From positions 462,345 to 495,641 of the forward strand of contig NZ_QAJI01000005.1 in the NCBI RefSeq assembly GCF_003852495.1: a stretch of 33,297 nt of DNA. The letters are read 5' to 3'. Shown here piece by piece: positions 1 to 7,651 of the stretch. The stretch is from Taibaiella sp. KBW10. Its GTDB lineage: Bacteria; Bacteroidota; Bacteroidia; Chitinophagales; Chitinophagaceae. Numbering within the stretch: position 1 is the first letter of the stretch; the number at the start of each line of letters is the position of its first letter. The notes beneath the pieces are model-generated. The model was not told the origin of the DNA. It made no database searches and saw only the letters and a list, made by a program, of their open reading frames with translations. The translations under genes and the position numbers were made by a program.

Positions 1-2
1 TT

Positions 3-563
3 GAAAGGCACTTTAAAAATAAAATTGTAGTTGAGATAGGAGGATATATAAACTTTATGAATATGTCTTCGGATGTGCAGACTATTGATGCCTACACAGC
101 AGTCTATTATAGTGAAGGAATAGAAACCTATTATAACAACAGCAGAATAAAAGGAGGATTTAGTAGTACATTAGGTTTTGCTATACCTATACCTTTTCCG
201 GTATTTGGTCCTGCTGGTAGTTCTCCTTATCCGGGTGCCGCGCCGCTGGAAATACCAAGCGCAGAGAGTGTGGCCAATTGGGTTAAAGCGTACCCAGAAT
301 CAATTTCGATTATCTTCTTGGTAGATAGGATTTGGAATTTATTTTCAAGAGGTAGAGGTACTACTAAAGGAGAAAAAGGATGGCAAGGAGATTCGAAGGG
401 GACTGATAATCCTTATAAAAAATGGAGAAAAGATAAAAATAATCCAAATAATGTATTAAAACCTAAAAATGACGGTAATGGTAGCTTTCAGTCAATACCC
501 GAGCCCCCTGATTGGTCTGACTGGAAAACACCTGAAGGAGGAAATAAATCTAAAAAGAAATAA
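3..563 (+). CDS. 3' end of a probable RHS-type polymorphic toxin gene (5' partial)
   Basis: The reading frame is open from the first bases of the window, so the first ATG at 57 is probably internal and the gene starts upstream. The visible part has a Gly/Pro-rich linker (LGFAIPIPFPVFGPAGSS) around residues 55-75. A strongly basic tail follows with GWQGDSKGTDNPYKKW near residue 125 and several Pro, Asn and Lys residues. This basic tail resembles C-terminal toxin domains carried by RHS and other polymorphic toxins, from memory of such tips; I cannot name the enzymatic class. The next gene starts 10 bp downstream and fits an immunity partner. No RHS core is visible because the upstream part is missing, so this could also be another secreted toxin scaffold. 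Confidence 0.55.
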   Translation, partial: ERHFKNKIVVEIGGYINFMNMSSDVQTIDAYTAVYYSEGIETYYNNSRIKGGFSSTLGFAIPIPFPVFGPAGSSPYPGAAPLEIPSAESVANWVKAYPESISIIFLVDRIWNLFSRGRGTTKGEKGWQGDSKGTDNPYKKWRKDKNNPNNVLKPKNDGNGSFQSIPEPPDWSDWKTPEGGNKSKKK

Positions 564-573
564 TTTATCATAT

Positions 574-1098
574 ATGAATGAAAATCACAATAATTTATAT
601 CAAGATATTAATGATCTCCTATATAAATATAAGAATATACTTGATTATAATCAGTCAAAAAAGTTAATTAAGCTACAAATAGAATTTCTGGAGGCTGGTG
701 CAAAGGAAGGCGATGATGCTGCTCAGTTTAATTTAGCTGTACATTATGCTGATAGTGGATATTTAAATCCAAACCCTTTTTATAATCCCTCAAAATATTA
801 TAAATGGATGAAAATTGCTGCAAAGAATGGGAATATAAGTGCAATTGCTAACTTGTCTGTTTGGTATATTTCTCCAGAAAATGGCAAAAAAAGCAATATT
901 ATTAAGGGATTACACTTATTAAAAGATGCCTATAACAAAGGAAATTATTTAGCGAGTTTAAATTATAAAGCATATATCAAGCAGCTAAAGAAGAAAAAAT
1001 CTCAGTTAAAGACACAACTTCTTAAAGCACTGGGCAATTTGCCTGATAAGGGAGCCGCTTTTAAGAAAGAGCATCCTGATTTTGCAATTTACATCTAA
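574..1098 (+). CDS. Sel1-repeat-like small protein, putative immunity protein
   Basis: This is a 174-residue cytoplasmic protein without a signal peptide or membrane segment. The middle part (KEGDDAAQFNLAVHYADSG, then WMKIAAKNGNISAIANLSV) has the Ala/Gly/Tyr spacing of Sel1-like tetratricopeptide repeats, with about three helical pairs. The frame is open further upstream to 469, but that stretch overlaps the preceding gene. The ATG at 574, 10 bp after the upstream stop, is the better start. Sel1-like proteins are known as immunity partners of polymorphic toxins. The position directly after a toxin-like 3' end supports that role here. A strong hairpin follows at 1183. The function is inferred from context. 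Confidence 0.6.
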   Translation: MNENHNNLYQDINDLLYKYKNILDYNQSKKLIKLQIEFLEAGAKEGDDAAQFNLAVHYADSGYLNPNPFYNPSKYYKWMKIAAKNGNISAIANLSVWYISPENGKKSNIIKGLHLLKDAYNKGNYLASLNYKAYIKQLKKKKSQLKTQLLKALGNLPDKGAAFKKEHPDFAIYI

Positions 1099-1182
1099 AG
1101 TAACTAATGCACATATGTGGTAGTGTACTAGATATGTTGATTGCAGATAAAAGACCTTTTAATATGGAATAGTAGACGTTAA

Positions 1183-1236
1183 AATACCATAAAGAAAGCG
1201 AGCAATATAGATATTGCTCGCTTTCTTTATGGTATT
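1183..1236. terminator. Perfect 26-bp inverted repeat, probable bidirectional terminator
   Basis: Arms 1183-1208 and 1211-1236 are perfectly complementary with only a two-base loop. It lies 85 bp after the stop of the Sel1-like gene. It is longer and more perfect than a usual rho-independent terminator and has only a short T run, so a role as a recombination site or cassette end is also possible. Confidence 0.6.
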
Positions 1237-1270
1237 AGTTTTGCCTTCAAATGAAAGGTTTTACCTATAG

Positions 1271-1420
1271 GTAGAAAGGATTATTATAGATATCAACACG
1301 TTTGATACACTACCACTTGGGGAATCAATGTTATATGATCAATCTCTTGCAGAATTAGATTTGTAGAACTCTAATTTGATTAGTCAATTTGAATTTGATG
1401 AAATTTGGAAGTTAACATGA
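1271..1420 (+). pseudogene. Decayed coding remnant with an in-frame stop
   Basis: A plus-strand frame reads IIIDINTFDTLPLGESML, then after an internal TAG at 1364 continues with QFEFDEIWKLT and a stop at 1418-1420. The composition is protein-like and ends in an acidic/aromatic tail. A hairpin at 1440-1473 follows directly, as after a real gene. I read it as the 3' end of a dead gene, plausibly another immunity protein given the toxin context. No family is recognised. Confidence 0.35.
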
Positions 1421-1439
1421 ATATGGTTCCTAAAATTAG

Positions 1440-1473
1440 AAACTGCCTCAAGCCAATTGACTTGAGGTAGTTT
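1440..1473. terminator. Hairpin terminator
   Basis: Arms AACTGCCTCAAG (1441-1452) and CTTGAGGTAGTT (1461-1472) pair with one G-T wobble around an 8-base loop, and A1440/T1473 extends the stem. It lies between the remnant ending at 1420 (plus strand) and the integrase tail ending at 1488 (minus strand), so it could serve both. Confidence 0.55.
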
Positions 1474-1487
1474 AGTGAATAGAGACT

Positions 1488-1612
1488 TCATCTCACCAGC
1501 ATCAGCTTCCCCTTTTTATCAAACAGTTTAGAATGCACAAACAGGTTGATATTTCTACTGATGCGTTCTGTTCGCACCTTGTAATAGCGCTGCGTTGTAC
1601 TGTATGAATACA
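1488..1612 (-). pseudogene. Tyrosine recombinase 3'-end remnant (module Z)
   Basis: Read on the minus strand, the segment encodes TTQRYYKV, then RISRNINLFVHSKLFDKKGK and a stop at 1488-1490. This closely matches the C-terminus of the intact integrase at 20064-21377, including the catalytic Tyr region. Upstream of that Tyr the match breaks up with frame shifts near the GH(R/C)SI motif, and the rest of the gene is absent. It is the tail of a related integrase left at the end of an older element. Confidence 0.75.
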
Positions 1613-1698
1613 ATGACCACCGGATAGTACGGTTCAAGATGAAAAGAAATGATATGCTTTTTGGAAAAACCGCTGTAGGAAATGCGATTTAATGCAAA

Positions 1699-1720
1699 AA
1701 GGCGCAACTTAGTGCGCCTT
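1699..1720 (-). terminator. Relic tRNA-side hairpin
   Basis: Arms AAGGCGCA (1699-1706) and TGCGCCTT (1713-1720) surround a 6-base loop, with a T run on the minus strand. The same position beside both intact tRNA-Lys genes holds a hairpin of different sequence (AAGGCATGC/GCATGCCTT). The stem is kept by compensating changes, which supports a role as the tRNA terminator. Confidence 0.6.
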
Positions 1721-1737
1721 CTGTGATCCCGCTGGGA
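1721..1737 (-). repeat. att-like tRNA-Lys 3' end remnant (junction 1)
   Basis: CTGTGATCCCGCTGGGA is identical to the 3' end of the tRNA-Lys genes at 21583 and 29359 plus three flanking bases. The rest of the tRNA body is absent: after GGGA the sequence continues with TC and then element-end sequence. It fits a distal attachment site left by integration into the tRNA 3' end, or a tRNA with an internal deletion between short GA repeats. Confidence 0.75.
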
Positions 1738-1797
1738 TCAAAAAATAGGGATGCTATAAACTTATAATCAACCAGTTGCGAAATTTTCATTCTGATT

Positions 1798-1817
1798 GGT
1801 AACCGAAAAGGTAACCG
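1798..1817 (+). repeat. Paired GGTAACCG motif, left end of module A
   Basis: GGTAACCG occurs at 1798 and 1810, a 12-bp period. The same pair with the same period is found at the other end of module A (21461, 21473), and a slightly decayed pair lies at the start of module C (23660, 23672). This distribution suggests recombinase arm-type binding sites. Confidence 0.55.
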
Positions 1818-1922
1818 TTTCAAATGGTTTGATATGTATTAAAATAGATCAAATAACTGTTTATTCTACCATAAATATACAAGGATTATTTTGTTATGGC
1901 AAATTTCGCAGAAACTTTAATT
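1818..1922. repeat. Element-end repeat related to the tRNA-Lys 5' flank (copy 1)
   Basis: This about 105-bp stretch is clearly similar to 21725-21824, the 5' flank of the first intact tRNA-Lys, and to 23680-23760. The related tRNA flank contains a good promoter; here the -7 box is changed to TATATTTA. A 62-codon frame across it (1796-1984) is not convincing as a gene. Confidence 0.65.
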
Positions 1923-2058
1923 ATGCATTTAATACACAGGAACTCTTTGGGTTTAAAAGGCATTCAATTTTTCTAATAATATAAACTTTTGTAAATTTAT
2001 TTTCCGGGACATTGGGGCTAGAAATGTCAAGATTATAATTATCAAACTTCATATACTA

Positions 2059-3012
2059 ATGGATATTTCCTCTGAAATAAAAAAGCAAATCAACAACATA
2101 AAATTTGAGGATAATTCAGTTTATCTTGATCAGATATTAAATCATATCGACAGAGCTGAAAAATACTATATACAAGGACAGCAAGATGAGCATTTTTTTA
2201 ATGATGTAATTTATAGGTCGAATCAAGCTTTTGAAGGTGCATTAAAGGAAGCATATAAAGTTTTAGCATCTAAAGAGGAAGGAGAACTTAACAATACAAC
2301 TCCATATAAGATTGAAACTCATTTCAAAGAAAACTTAATTTTTAGAGAGAGAGTTTTACAGCTATTTGAGAACTATAGGCAAGAATGGAGAAACAAATCG
2401 ACTCATGACTATAAAATAATATTCAATGAAAGTGAAGCTTTTATTGCGCTTACAAGTGTTTCCTCATTTGTTCATTTGCTCCTTAAGCAAATACAAGAAA
2501 AATTAGCATTTAACAAAGAACAAAAAATATTGCAAGAGCAAAAAGAAAGTTTAGAGCAATTAAAAAGAACCGTTTTGAAAATAAATATTACACTTGCGGA
2601 AAAAATTTCTAGGCTGTTGAATCAATTTATAGAAAGAAATGAATTTCTCACAAAGGAATCATTAACAGAGATAGAAATATTGGGAATGATTCACGGATTC
2701 TTATCAATGACTAACGATGAATTCGATATTGTTAGAGAACCAAAAATCAAAATAAATAATGGAATATTAAGACCGGACTTTATTATTGAATATGACAATG
2801 AAAAGGTTATTTTAGAAATAAAGAAGCGATTTGATAAACAAAGACTTGAAAGTGATAAAGAGCAGGTACTTTTGTATTTAGAGTCAACAGAGATAACACA
2901 GGGAATTTTATATTTTATTAAAACGGTTGAAGGGAAACCATTTGCGAGTATTTCTACAGAAACTTACAAACGGAATAATATTGAATATAAACTTTTTATT
3001 ATAAAAACATGA
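2059..3012 (+). CDS. HEPN-like plus PD-(D/E)XK nuclease domain protein, putative defence
   Basis: The 317-residue protein has two parts joined by a coiled coil (about residues 150-185, rich in Gln, Glu and Lys). The N-terminal helical part carries R111-NKST-H116, an Rx4H motif typical of HEPN ribonuclease domains, after a helix with RSNQAFEGALKEAYK. The C-terminal part has PD at 239-240, then E253-I-K255 after a hydrophobic strand (VILEIKKR), the usual order of the PD-(D/E)XK nuclease core. No signal peptide is seen. It is the first gene inside the distal end of module A and converges with a GHKL-ATPase/nuclease gene. A role in phage or plasmid defence is inferred from these domains and the island context. 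I cannot match it to a named system. Confidence 0.6.
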   Translation: MDISSEIKKQINNIKFEDNSVYLDQILNHIDRAEKYYIQGQQDEHFFNDVIYRSNQAFEGALKEAYKVLASKEEGELNNTTPYKIETHFKENLIFRERVLQLFENYRQEWRNKSTHDYKIIFNESEAFIALTSVSSFVHLLLKQIQEKLAFNKEQKILQEQKESLEQLKRTVLKINITLAEKISRLLNQFIERNEFLTKESLTEIEILGMIHGFLSMTNDEFDIVREPKIKINNGILRPDFIIEYDNEKVILEIKKRFDKQRLESDKEQVLLYLESTEITQGILYFIKTVEGKPFASISTETYKRNNIEYKLFIIKT

Positions 3013-3093
3013 ATAATCATTTAGCTACTGGATTAAGTCCCTCTAAGAAGTAGGTCTACTATAAGTTGATATTGTATAGTTACCCGATAGAAA

Positions 3094-3115
3094 TTTGATG
3101 AATCTTTTCATCAAA
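3094..3115. terminator. Hairpin between convergent genes
   Basis: TTTGATGAA and TTCATCAAA pair around a 4-base loop in the gap between the two convergent genes ending at 3012 and 3155. It is AT-rich and weak, but placed to end both transcripts. Confidence 0.4.
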
Positions 3116-3154
3116 AAGTTTCATACCCTCTTAGTCTTTCAAATTTTCTAAAAA

Positions 3155-5128
3155 TTACTTTCTGATTTGGTGTAAAACTTCTTTTGTTTCACTACTTACA
3201 AAGTCTACCTTTAATTGTTTAGTTTGCTGTTTAAATAAGTCCATTCCAGGGACATCATCATATCTCTCACTAAGTTTTTGTCTTAACCCAAATAATCTTT
3301 TTTCCGCCGTATCGACAAGTTGTCCAAATGTTGTAATTCTAATTTTCCCCATTTCTACAGAATTTCCGTTCAATACCTTCGCAATTGGTTGTATTTTTTC
3401 TGAGAATGATTCACCAACAACAAATGCTTCTATGTATGGTGAACCAATTAGGTTTCCGCAATTCATAAACTCTTCTACATAACCTTGTGCCTGGTTTCTT
3501 TCTTCTCTTGTAAGTTTAAATCCACCTCTTTTTAATTCAATAACTAGGACTTTATTGACTGTTGCTAAATTGGAATCACTATCAAAGGACTCTGTACCTG
3601 TAATAGAGGCTGTAGAATTATTCAAAACAACTATGTCAGGACGCTTCTTATGATTATTAAAAACATCTGTTCCAATTTTCTTTTTAAAGACGGCTTCAAC
3701 TGCCGTTTGCAACTGTCGATTAGATGAATATTCTGCTGATTCAAATTCGGGTCCGAATAACCACCTCGCCCCAGTCACTAATGGATGTAAGACATGTAAT
3801 TCATCTACGTCTTTATCTTTAGAAAGTTTGCGAATAGCTTCTATTACTGAAATCCGATTATCTATTTCGTCTAAGACGCTCAAAGCGTCTCTTACTGACC
3901 ACTTTTCCAGAAGACTATTCAACCCATTAATATCATCTTCCGAAAGTTTAGCAAGCTTTACTAATAATTCTTTTCCTGTTCTTGTCTTTTCAAGATTTAT
4001 AATTGCTTCTACAGCTATTGAGATAGATTCTGGTTTTGCTGTGGGGTGACTTATGGTAATGCTTTCAATTGCCTCGTTAACTTCATATTTTGCTAAAGGT
4101 GTTAATTGTGATAATTCGGAATGAAAATCGCTTTTAATCTGTTGTTTTGTTTCTTCAATAGTATCTTTTGCTATTTCTGAAAACATTTTGTTTACATAGG
4201 AAATAACCTCTTTGTAAACGCTTTCCATAACTTCTACTTTTTTAAATCCGGTCCAATCCTCATAAATATATTCGGCTAGATCATTTGTTTGAAGAACAAC
4301 TGTATATTGTTTAGCAAATTTTGTTCTTCCATCAATAACAACCTCATTCCCTAAAATCCAAGACGGTTCTCCAACCAATCTATTACTTTGCCAGAAGGCA
4401 ATACCTTGATATAAAGTTGAACGAGCAGATTTTTGTGAATCAATAAAGTGTGCAGTTAAGTTAATGTCTCCAATTTTAATATCTGTAGAATCTATTAAAC
4501 CAGAATGCTGCTCTAATTGGACTGTCTGTCTATTAATTGAAACAATAAATTTGGGGTCATGAAGAAAACGTGCAGAAATGATTTGTAAAATCTTATCTGG
4601 GCTAGGTAGATTTCTGGTAACTGTCACTTCCAGTCGTGTGCCAAAAGTACTCGATATGTCAAAATGAGCATCTTTAATGACAAACGGATGGGATTCATTT
4701 TGAGTAGTGATAACAAATATTGATTTTTTGCCACCTGAGTTTGTAATTACTGTATATTCTTTGTCGAAACAAAGTAATCCGTGGCGGCCAACACCGTTCC
4801 TTCCATAAGCTAATCGCTTTCCTTCTACATTAGGTGGAAAAATAACATTCTTTCCTTGATGTCTAATTCGATTGTACCCGAGCTTCATCCAGCGTTGCTC
4901 AAATTGATCTCTTGTTAAGCCTGTTCCGTTATCCTCGACAATTAATTTTTGTCCGTAATCTTCAGGTATAAATATGTCTACCAATGTTGCTCCAGCGTCC
5001 CAAGCATTTGCAACAAGTTCGGTAAGAGCTATTTCAGGTGAATGAACTAATGCGCCTAATGTGCGTACAAGATAGTCCTCTTCAAATAAGGAACCTTGAA
5101 ATATTGGGTTAGGTGTTTTATCGGTCAT
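3155..5128 (-). CDS. GHKL (Hsp90-like) ATPase with C-terminal PD-(D/E)XK-like nuclease domain
   Basis: The protein has 657 residues. The N-terminal third has the GHKL ATP-binding motifs in order: ELVANAWDAGA (residues 37-47, N box), EDNGTGL (65-71, G1) and GRNGVGRHGL (109-118, G2 lid). This is the layout of Hsp90, MutL and related ATPases. A long helical middle follows. The C-terminal part has RPDIVVL near 496 and VLVIELKRGG near 530, the Asp and Glu-x-Lys of a PD-(D/E)XK nuclease, with a Q soon after (RNQAQGYVEEF). Proteins of this layout are often near defence genes in islands, and it converges with a HEPN/nuclease gene here. Function as an antiviral effector is inference. Its own promoter upstream of 5128 is not clear. 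Confidence 0.7.
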   Translation of the reverse strand: MTDKTPNPIFQGSLFEEDYLVRTLGALVHSPEIALTELVANAWDAGATLVDIFIPEDYGQKLIVEDNGTGLTRDQFEQRWMKLGYNRIRHQGKNVIFPPNVEGKRLAYGRNGVGRHGLLCFDKEYTVITNSGGKKSIFVITTQNESHPFVIKDAHFDISSTFGTRLEVTVTRNLPSPDKILQIISARFLHDPKFIVSINRQTVQLEQHSGLIDSTDIKIGDINLTAHFIDSQKSARSTLYQGIAFWQSNRLVGEPSWILGNEVVIDGRTKFAKQYTVVLQTNDLAEYIYEDWTGFKKVEVMESVYKEVISYVNKMFSEIAKDTIEETKQQIKSDFHSELSQLTPLAKYEVNEAIESITISHPTAKPESISIAVEAIINLEKTRTGKELLVKLAKLSEDDINGLNSLLEKWSVRDALSVLDEIDNRISVIEAIRKLSKDKDVDELHVLHPLVTGARWLFGPEFESAEYSSNRQLQTAVEAVFKKKIGTDVFNNHKKRPDIVVLNNSTASITGTESFDSDSNLATVNKVLVIELKRGGFKLTREERNQAQGYVEEFMNCGNLIGSPYIEAFVVGESFSEKIQPIAKVLNGNSVEMGKIRITTFGQLVDTAEKRLFGLRQKLSERYDDVPGMDLFKQQTKQLKVDFVSSETKEVLHQIRK

Positions 5129-5298
5129 AATATTTTTAATCTTCTGTTACAATCCATCATTATAAAGATGAATTAAAGAAATTGCAACTGTCTCATGATA
5201 TTCGGAAGTCCCAAATATTTGTTTGGCAACAATGTTACTAAATTAAGATAGGTTTTTCATTTTTGTTTATATTTTTTACACGAGCTTCTTAATATTGT

Positions 5299-5508
5299 TT
5301 ATATATTTCTCCAATATACCCACTCCCAAGCTACCTTTTTCCAGTTGCTTACGGGGTTCCCGTTTTTATATTTCCAATTAAGCGCAGTATACCATTCAAA
5401 AAAGCTATGTGCCTGATTAACAGAACACCCAGCCTGTAAAAAGTAAATCTCCACATGAGCAAGCAAGGGAGGGATTGAGACTCCAAAACCTAAACAAACC
5501 TTTCCCAT
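5299..5508 (-). CDS. Small protein coupled to the helix-turn-helix gene
   Basis: The 69-residue protein starts with an ATG one base after the stop of the preceding gene at 5510-5818, so translation is probably coupled. It has an aromatic-rich C-terminal half (FFEWYTALNWKYKNG, then NWKKVAWEWVYW). This pattern, FFxxY...NWK...G.P..NWK..A..W, resembles the small C-terminal domains found in replication or primase-associated proteins of Bacteroidota elements. I recognise the pattern from memory and cannot name the family. It ends the mob-side gene cluster. A role in replication or control of the element is possible but unproven. Confidence 0.5.
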   Translation of the reverse strand: MGKVCLGFGVSIPPLLAHVEIYFLQAGCSVNQAHSFFEWYTALNWKYKNGNPVSNWKKVAWEWVYWRNI

Positions 5509-5509
5509 A

Positions 5510-5818
5510 CTATTGCACCTTATTGAGTTCCATCAAAGCCAACACATCCTCCTCGGCATAATAAAACACCCCACCAATAGGCGTATAGGGCAGTTCCCTT
5601 TTATTGCGCATGGATTGCAGCTTACCCGGGGAGATACCCAGGAGCTTCCGTACCTCCTTAGACTTCAGCCATTTCTTGGCTACAGGCTTCGCTCCCGAGA
5701 GCAAAACCTTCAGTTCAGCGCTCAATGCACAGATCAACCCTGCTTTAAATACTTCCAAATCCCCCACGGTAACCAGCCGCTCCTGCGCAGCTATTAACTT
5801 CTTTTCCATCCCCACCAT
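5510..5818 (-). CDS. Helix-turn-helix DNA-binding protein (excisionase-like)
   Basis: The protein has 102 residues. The C-terminal half reads KWLKSKEVRKLLGISPGKL, then RNKRELPYTPIGGVFYYAEEDV. This is the standard HTH_17/MerR-type winged helix used by excisionases and by small regulators of Bacteroidota mobile elements. The N-terminal half is a short helix of unknown role. The frame opens at 5818; an internal Met three codons later (5809) is an alternative start. It lies between mobA and a coupled 69-codon gene, all on the minus strand, so it may be co-transcribed with the mob genes. Directing excision, or regulating mob or cargo genes, are the likely roles. No direct evidence separates them. 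Confidence 0.7.
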   Translation of the reverse strand: MVGMEKKLIAAQERLVTVGDLEVFKAGLICALSAELKVLLSGAKPVAKKWLKSKEVRKLLGISPGKLQSMRNKRELPYTPIGGVFYYAEEDVLALMELNKVQ

Positions 5819-5875
5819 TCTTTAAAACAGGCTCAGCGCCCAATATTTAATTAAACCAATAAAAGAAAGATTACC

Positions 5876-7174
5876 CTATAATCTTCTTCTTTTTTTATTC
5901 TTTTTCTTCCACTCATTGGGAACCGTTTGGGTGGCATACTCATATTGAATGAGCAATTCCAAAAGAGACTTTTCATTGCCGGCAGGCAAATCCCTAATGC
6001 CCTCAGAAGGGCTATGATCAGGAACAGCAGTACCACCACTACCATCACTAAATCCCTTAGTATCTGAAGCCGAAGCAATATCTTGGCCCATCAGCTTAGC
6101 CGATTGATCCACCACAATACCCAGGCGTTCCAGCGTCCCCTGAGCACTATATTCCTTACCCAAAGCACTCCCGTTAAACACCGATTTTGTCTCAAAATGC
6201 ACATAAGTAATTCCATAAACCATACCACCATCACTTTGGCGGAGCACCATATTAATGCCCTCCCTTCTGAGCAACTCCGCTAAAGCGTCCAAGCTTTTAG
6301 GTTGCTTCGACATGATCGCAAAATCAATAACAGATTTAAGCCTGTTTTGATGTTTAAACCTGTCCGCATCCGATTCATTTTTAAGATATAACTTATCCAG
6401 ATACTTCAAGGTTGGCTTATTGTAAAACAAACTCGCCTTGATCGGTACGCCAACCGCCTTACCCGTTTCATCAATGATCCGGTAGACCAGGCCACCCCTT
6501 TCATAGATCCGGCTGCCTTTTTCGCCCCGGTCCGCGCGCACATGGTACAAACCCAGGACCGCATTTAACTCATGAAGCGAACCAAACTTATATTCACCCA
6601 GCACCTTATTTAATACCTTCTCAATAGCCCTTTTACTATCCGTTTTGCCATACTGCACCCGTGCAACATCAATAGGTTTCAAGGGATCTTGAAAAGTCTT
6701 TTGAACACCCTGCGCAGGCACCAAACCAAACTTCTTTTCCAGTTCCTTACGGGCAGGCTCCGACTTCAAACGACCAATATGATGCAGAGAAATACGCTTC
6801 GCTTCCATCGTCACATTCGTTGTGACGATATGGCAATGCGGATGGCCGCTATCATGATGACGGTAGACCAGGTACGGCTGATCACCAAAGCCAATCTGCT
6901 CCATATATGCTTTGGCAATCAAACCCATTTTTTCATCAGAAAGCAGCTCATCAGGAGAGAAATTCAAAGAAATATGCACAGCGTTTACGCCCACATCAGG
7001 ACGTAAACCGGCCACCTTCAATAACATCTTAAGCCGGAGATCCTGGGTTAAATCGGCATCCTGAAAAGGATAATTTTCCGAAAACAGCAAAGACGCCACA
7101 CCCTCCCTTAACTTATTTTCATTATACGAAAAACTCCTGCGCAGCGAAGTCCCCGTATTGATTACCGCAACCAT
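5876..7174 (-). CDS. mobA: Relaxase/mobilization nuclease (MobA-like)
   Basis: The 432-residue protein starts with a region carrying Tyr17 (RSFSYNENKL), a candidate nicking residue. It then has the metal-binding motif HHDSGHPHCHIV at 106-117, the three-His signature of MOB relaxases (Relaxase, PF03432). Relaxases cut one strand at oriT, stay attached to it and lead it through a host-supplied secretion channel. The gene overlaps mobC by 13 bp, which indicates one transcript. The C-terminal region (residues about 180-400) contains a further conserved Bacteroidota stretch and ends in a basic tail. No coupling protein or pilus genes are present, so the element would rely on a helper. MOB subclass was not determined. 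Confidence 0.88.
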   Translation of the reverse strand: MVAVINTGTSLRRSFSYNENKLREGVASLLFSENYPFQDADLTQDLRLKMLLKVAGLRPDVGVNAVHISLNFSPDELLSDEKMGLIAKAYMEQIGFGDQPYLVYRHHDSGHPHCHIVTTNVTMEAKRISLHHIGRLKSEPARKELEKKFGLVPAQGVQKTFQDPLKPIDVARVQYGKTDSKRAIEKVLNKVLGEYKFGSLHELNAVLGLYHVRADRGEKGSRIYERGGLVYRIIDETGKAVGVPIKASLFYNKPTLKYLDKLYLKNESDADRFKHQNRLKSVIDFAIMSKQPKSLDALAELLRREGINMVLRQSDGGMVYGITYVHFETKSVFNGSALGKEYSAQGTLERLGIVVDQSAKLMGQDIASASDTKGFSDGSGGTAVPDHSPSEGIRDLPAGNEKSLLELLIQYEYATQTVPNEWKKKNKKRRRL

Positions 7175-7554
7175 ACTTCCCCCGTTTTAACCACATAATC
7201 ACGGATCAATTCAATAGCCGAAAAGAGCACAAGCTTTTCCTTTTCATACCGTAAAATCCAATCCCGGAACTCCGGGAGCGCAACCATAAGATGCAGCTTA
7301 TGGATCATCTGGTTATAATTATTGCCTACTCCGTTAAAGTCCTTTTGCAGCTTAGATAAGACCACCAGGATGTCCTGCAAACCCTCATCCCGAACCGATG
7401 CGATCATCGGTTTAGACAGCAGGATCTTACGGGCATACACACTTAGTTGCCGTTCCGTAGTTTTATTAAAATGTTGTAAAAGCAGGGCATATTCTCCCTC
7501 ATTGAGGCGCAGATGCAGCCATTTGTTTCGGATGTTCTTTTGTTCCTCCATCAC
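7162..7554 (-). CDS. mobC: Relaxosome accessory protein MobC-like
   Basis: The 130-residue protein has an N-terminal ribbon-helix-helix-like part (KWLHLRLNEGEYALLLQHF, then QLSVYARKILL) and the motif GVGNNYNQMIHKLH at about 75-88. The motif is typical of MobC proteins, which bind next to oriT and help the relaxase open the DNA. The tail ends in basic residues. It overlaps mobA by 13 bp, so the pair is translationally linked. The start used is the first of two consecutive Met codons. The region upstream (7560-7870) has inverted repeats and a candidate promoter and is where I would expect oriT. Confidence 0.82.
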   Translation of the reverse strand: MMEEQKNIRNKWLHLRLNEGEYALLLQHFNKTTERQLSVYARKILLSKPMIASVRDEGLQDILVVLSKLQKDFNGVGNNYNQMIHKLHLMVALPEFRDWILRYEKEKLVLFSAIELIRDYVVKTGEVWLR

Positions 7555-7651
7555 TATATCATTATCACATTACACAATCAAACACAATCAAAAAACACTC
7601 ATCTCCCTAAAAAAGCAAAGCCCACGAGTTCCGAGTATGGGGCTTAAAATT

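Larger units (their letters stand above)
1..1737. mobile_element. Module Z: right end of an older island
   Basis: The left part of the window carries a toxin-gene 3' end, a putative immunity gene, a decayed coding remnant and then the 3' end of a tyrosine recombinase gene. It finishes at a tRNA-Lys 3'-end core near 1724. The recombinase remnant and the hairpin next to the core match the integrase-proximal end of the intact module A and of module C. I therefore read it as the integrase-side end of a separate element whose other end lies outside the window. The boundary is inferred from repeat comparison only. Confidence 0.55.

Noticed and set aside
1796-1984. 62-codon frame beside junction 1
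   Set aside because: It lies on the element-end repeat, whose other copies (21725, 23680) do not keep the frame; codon content follows the repeat.
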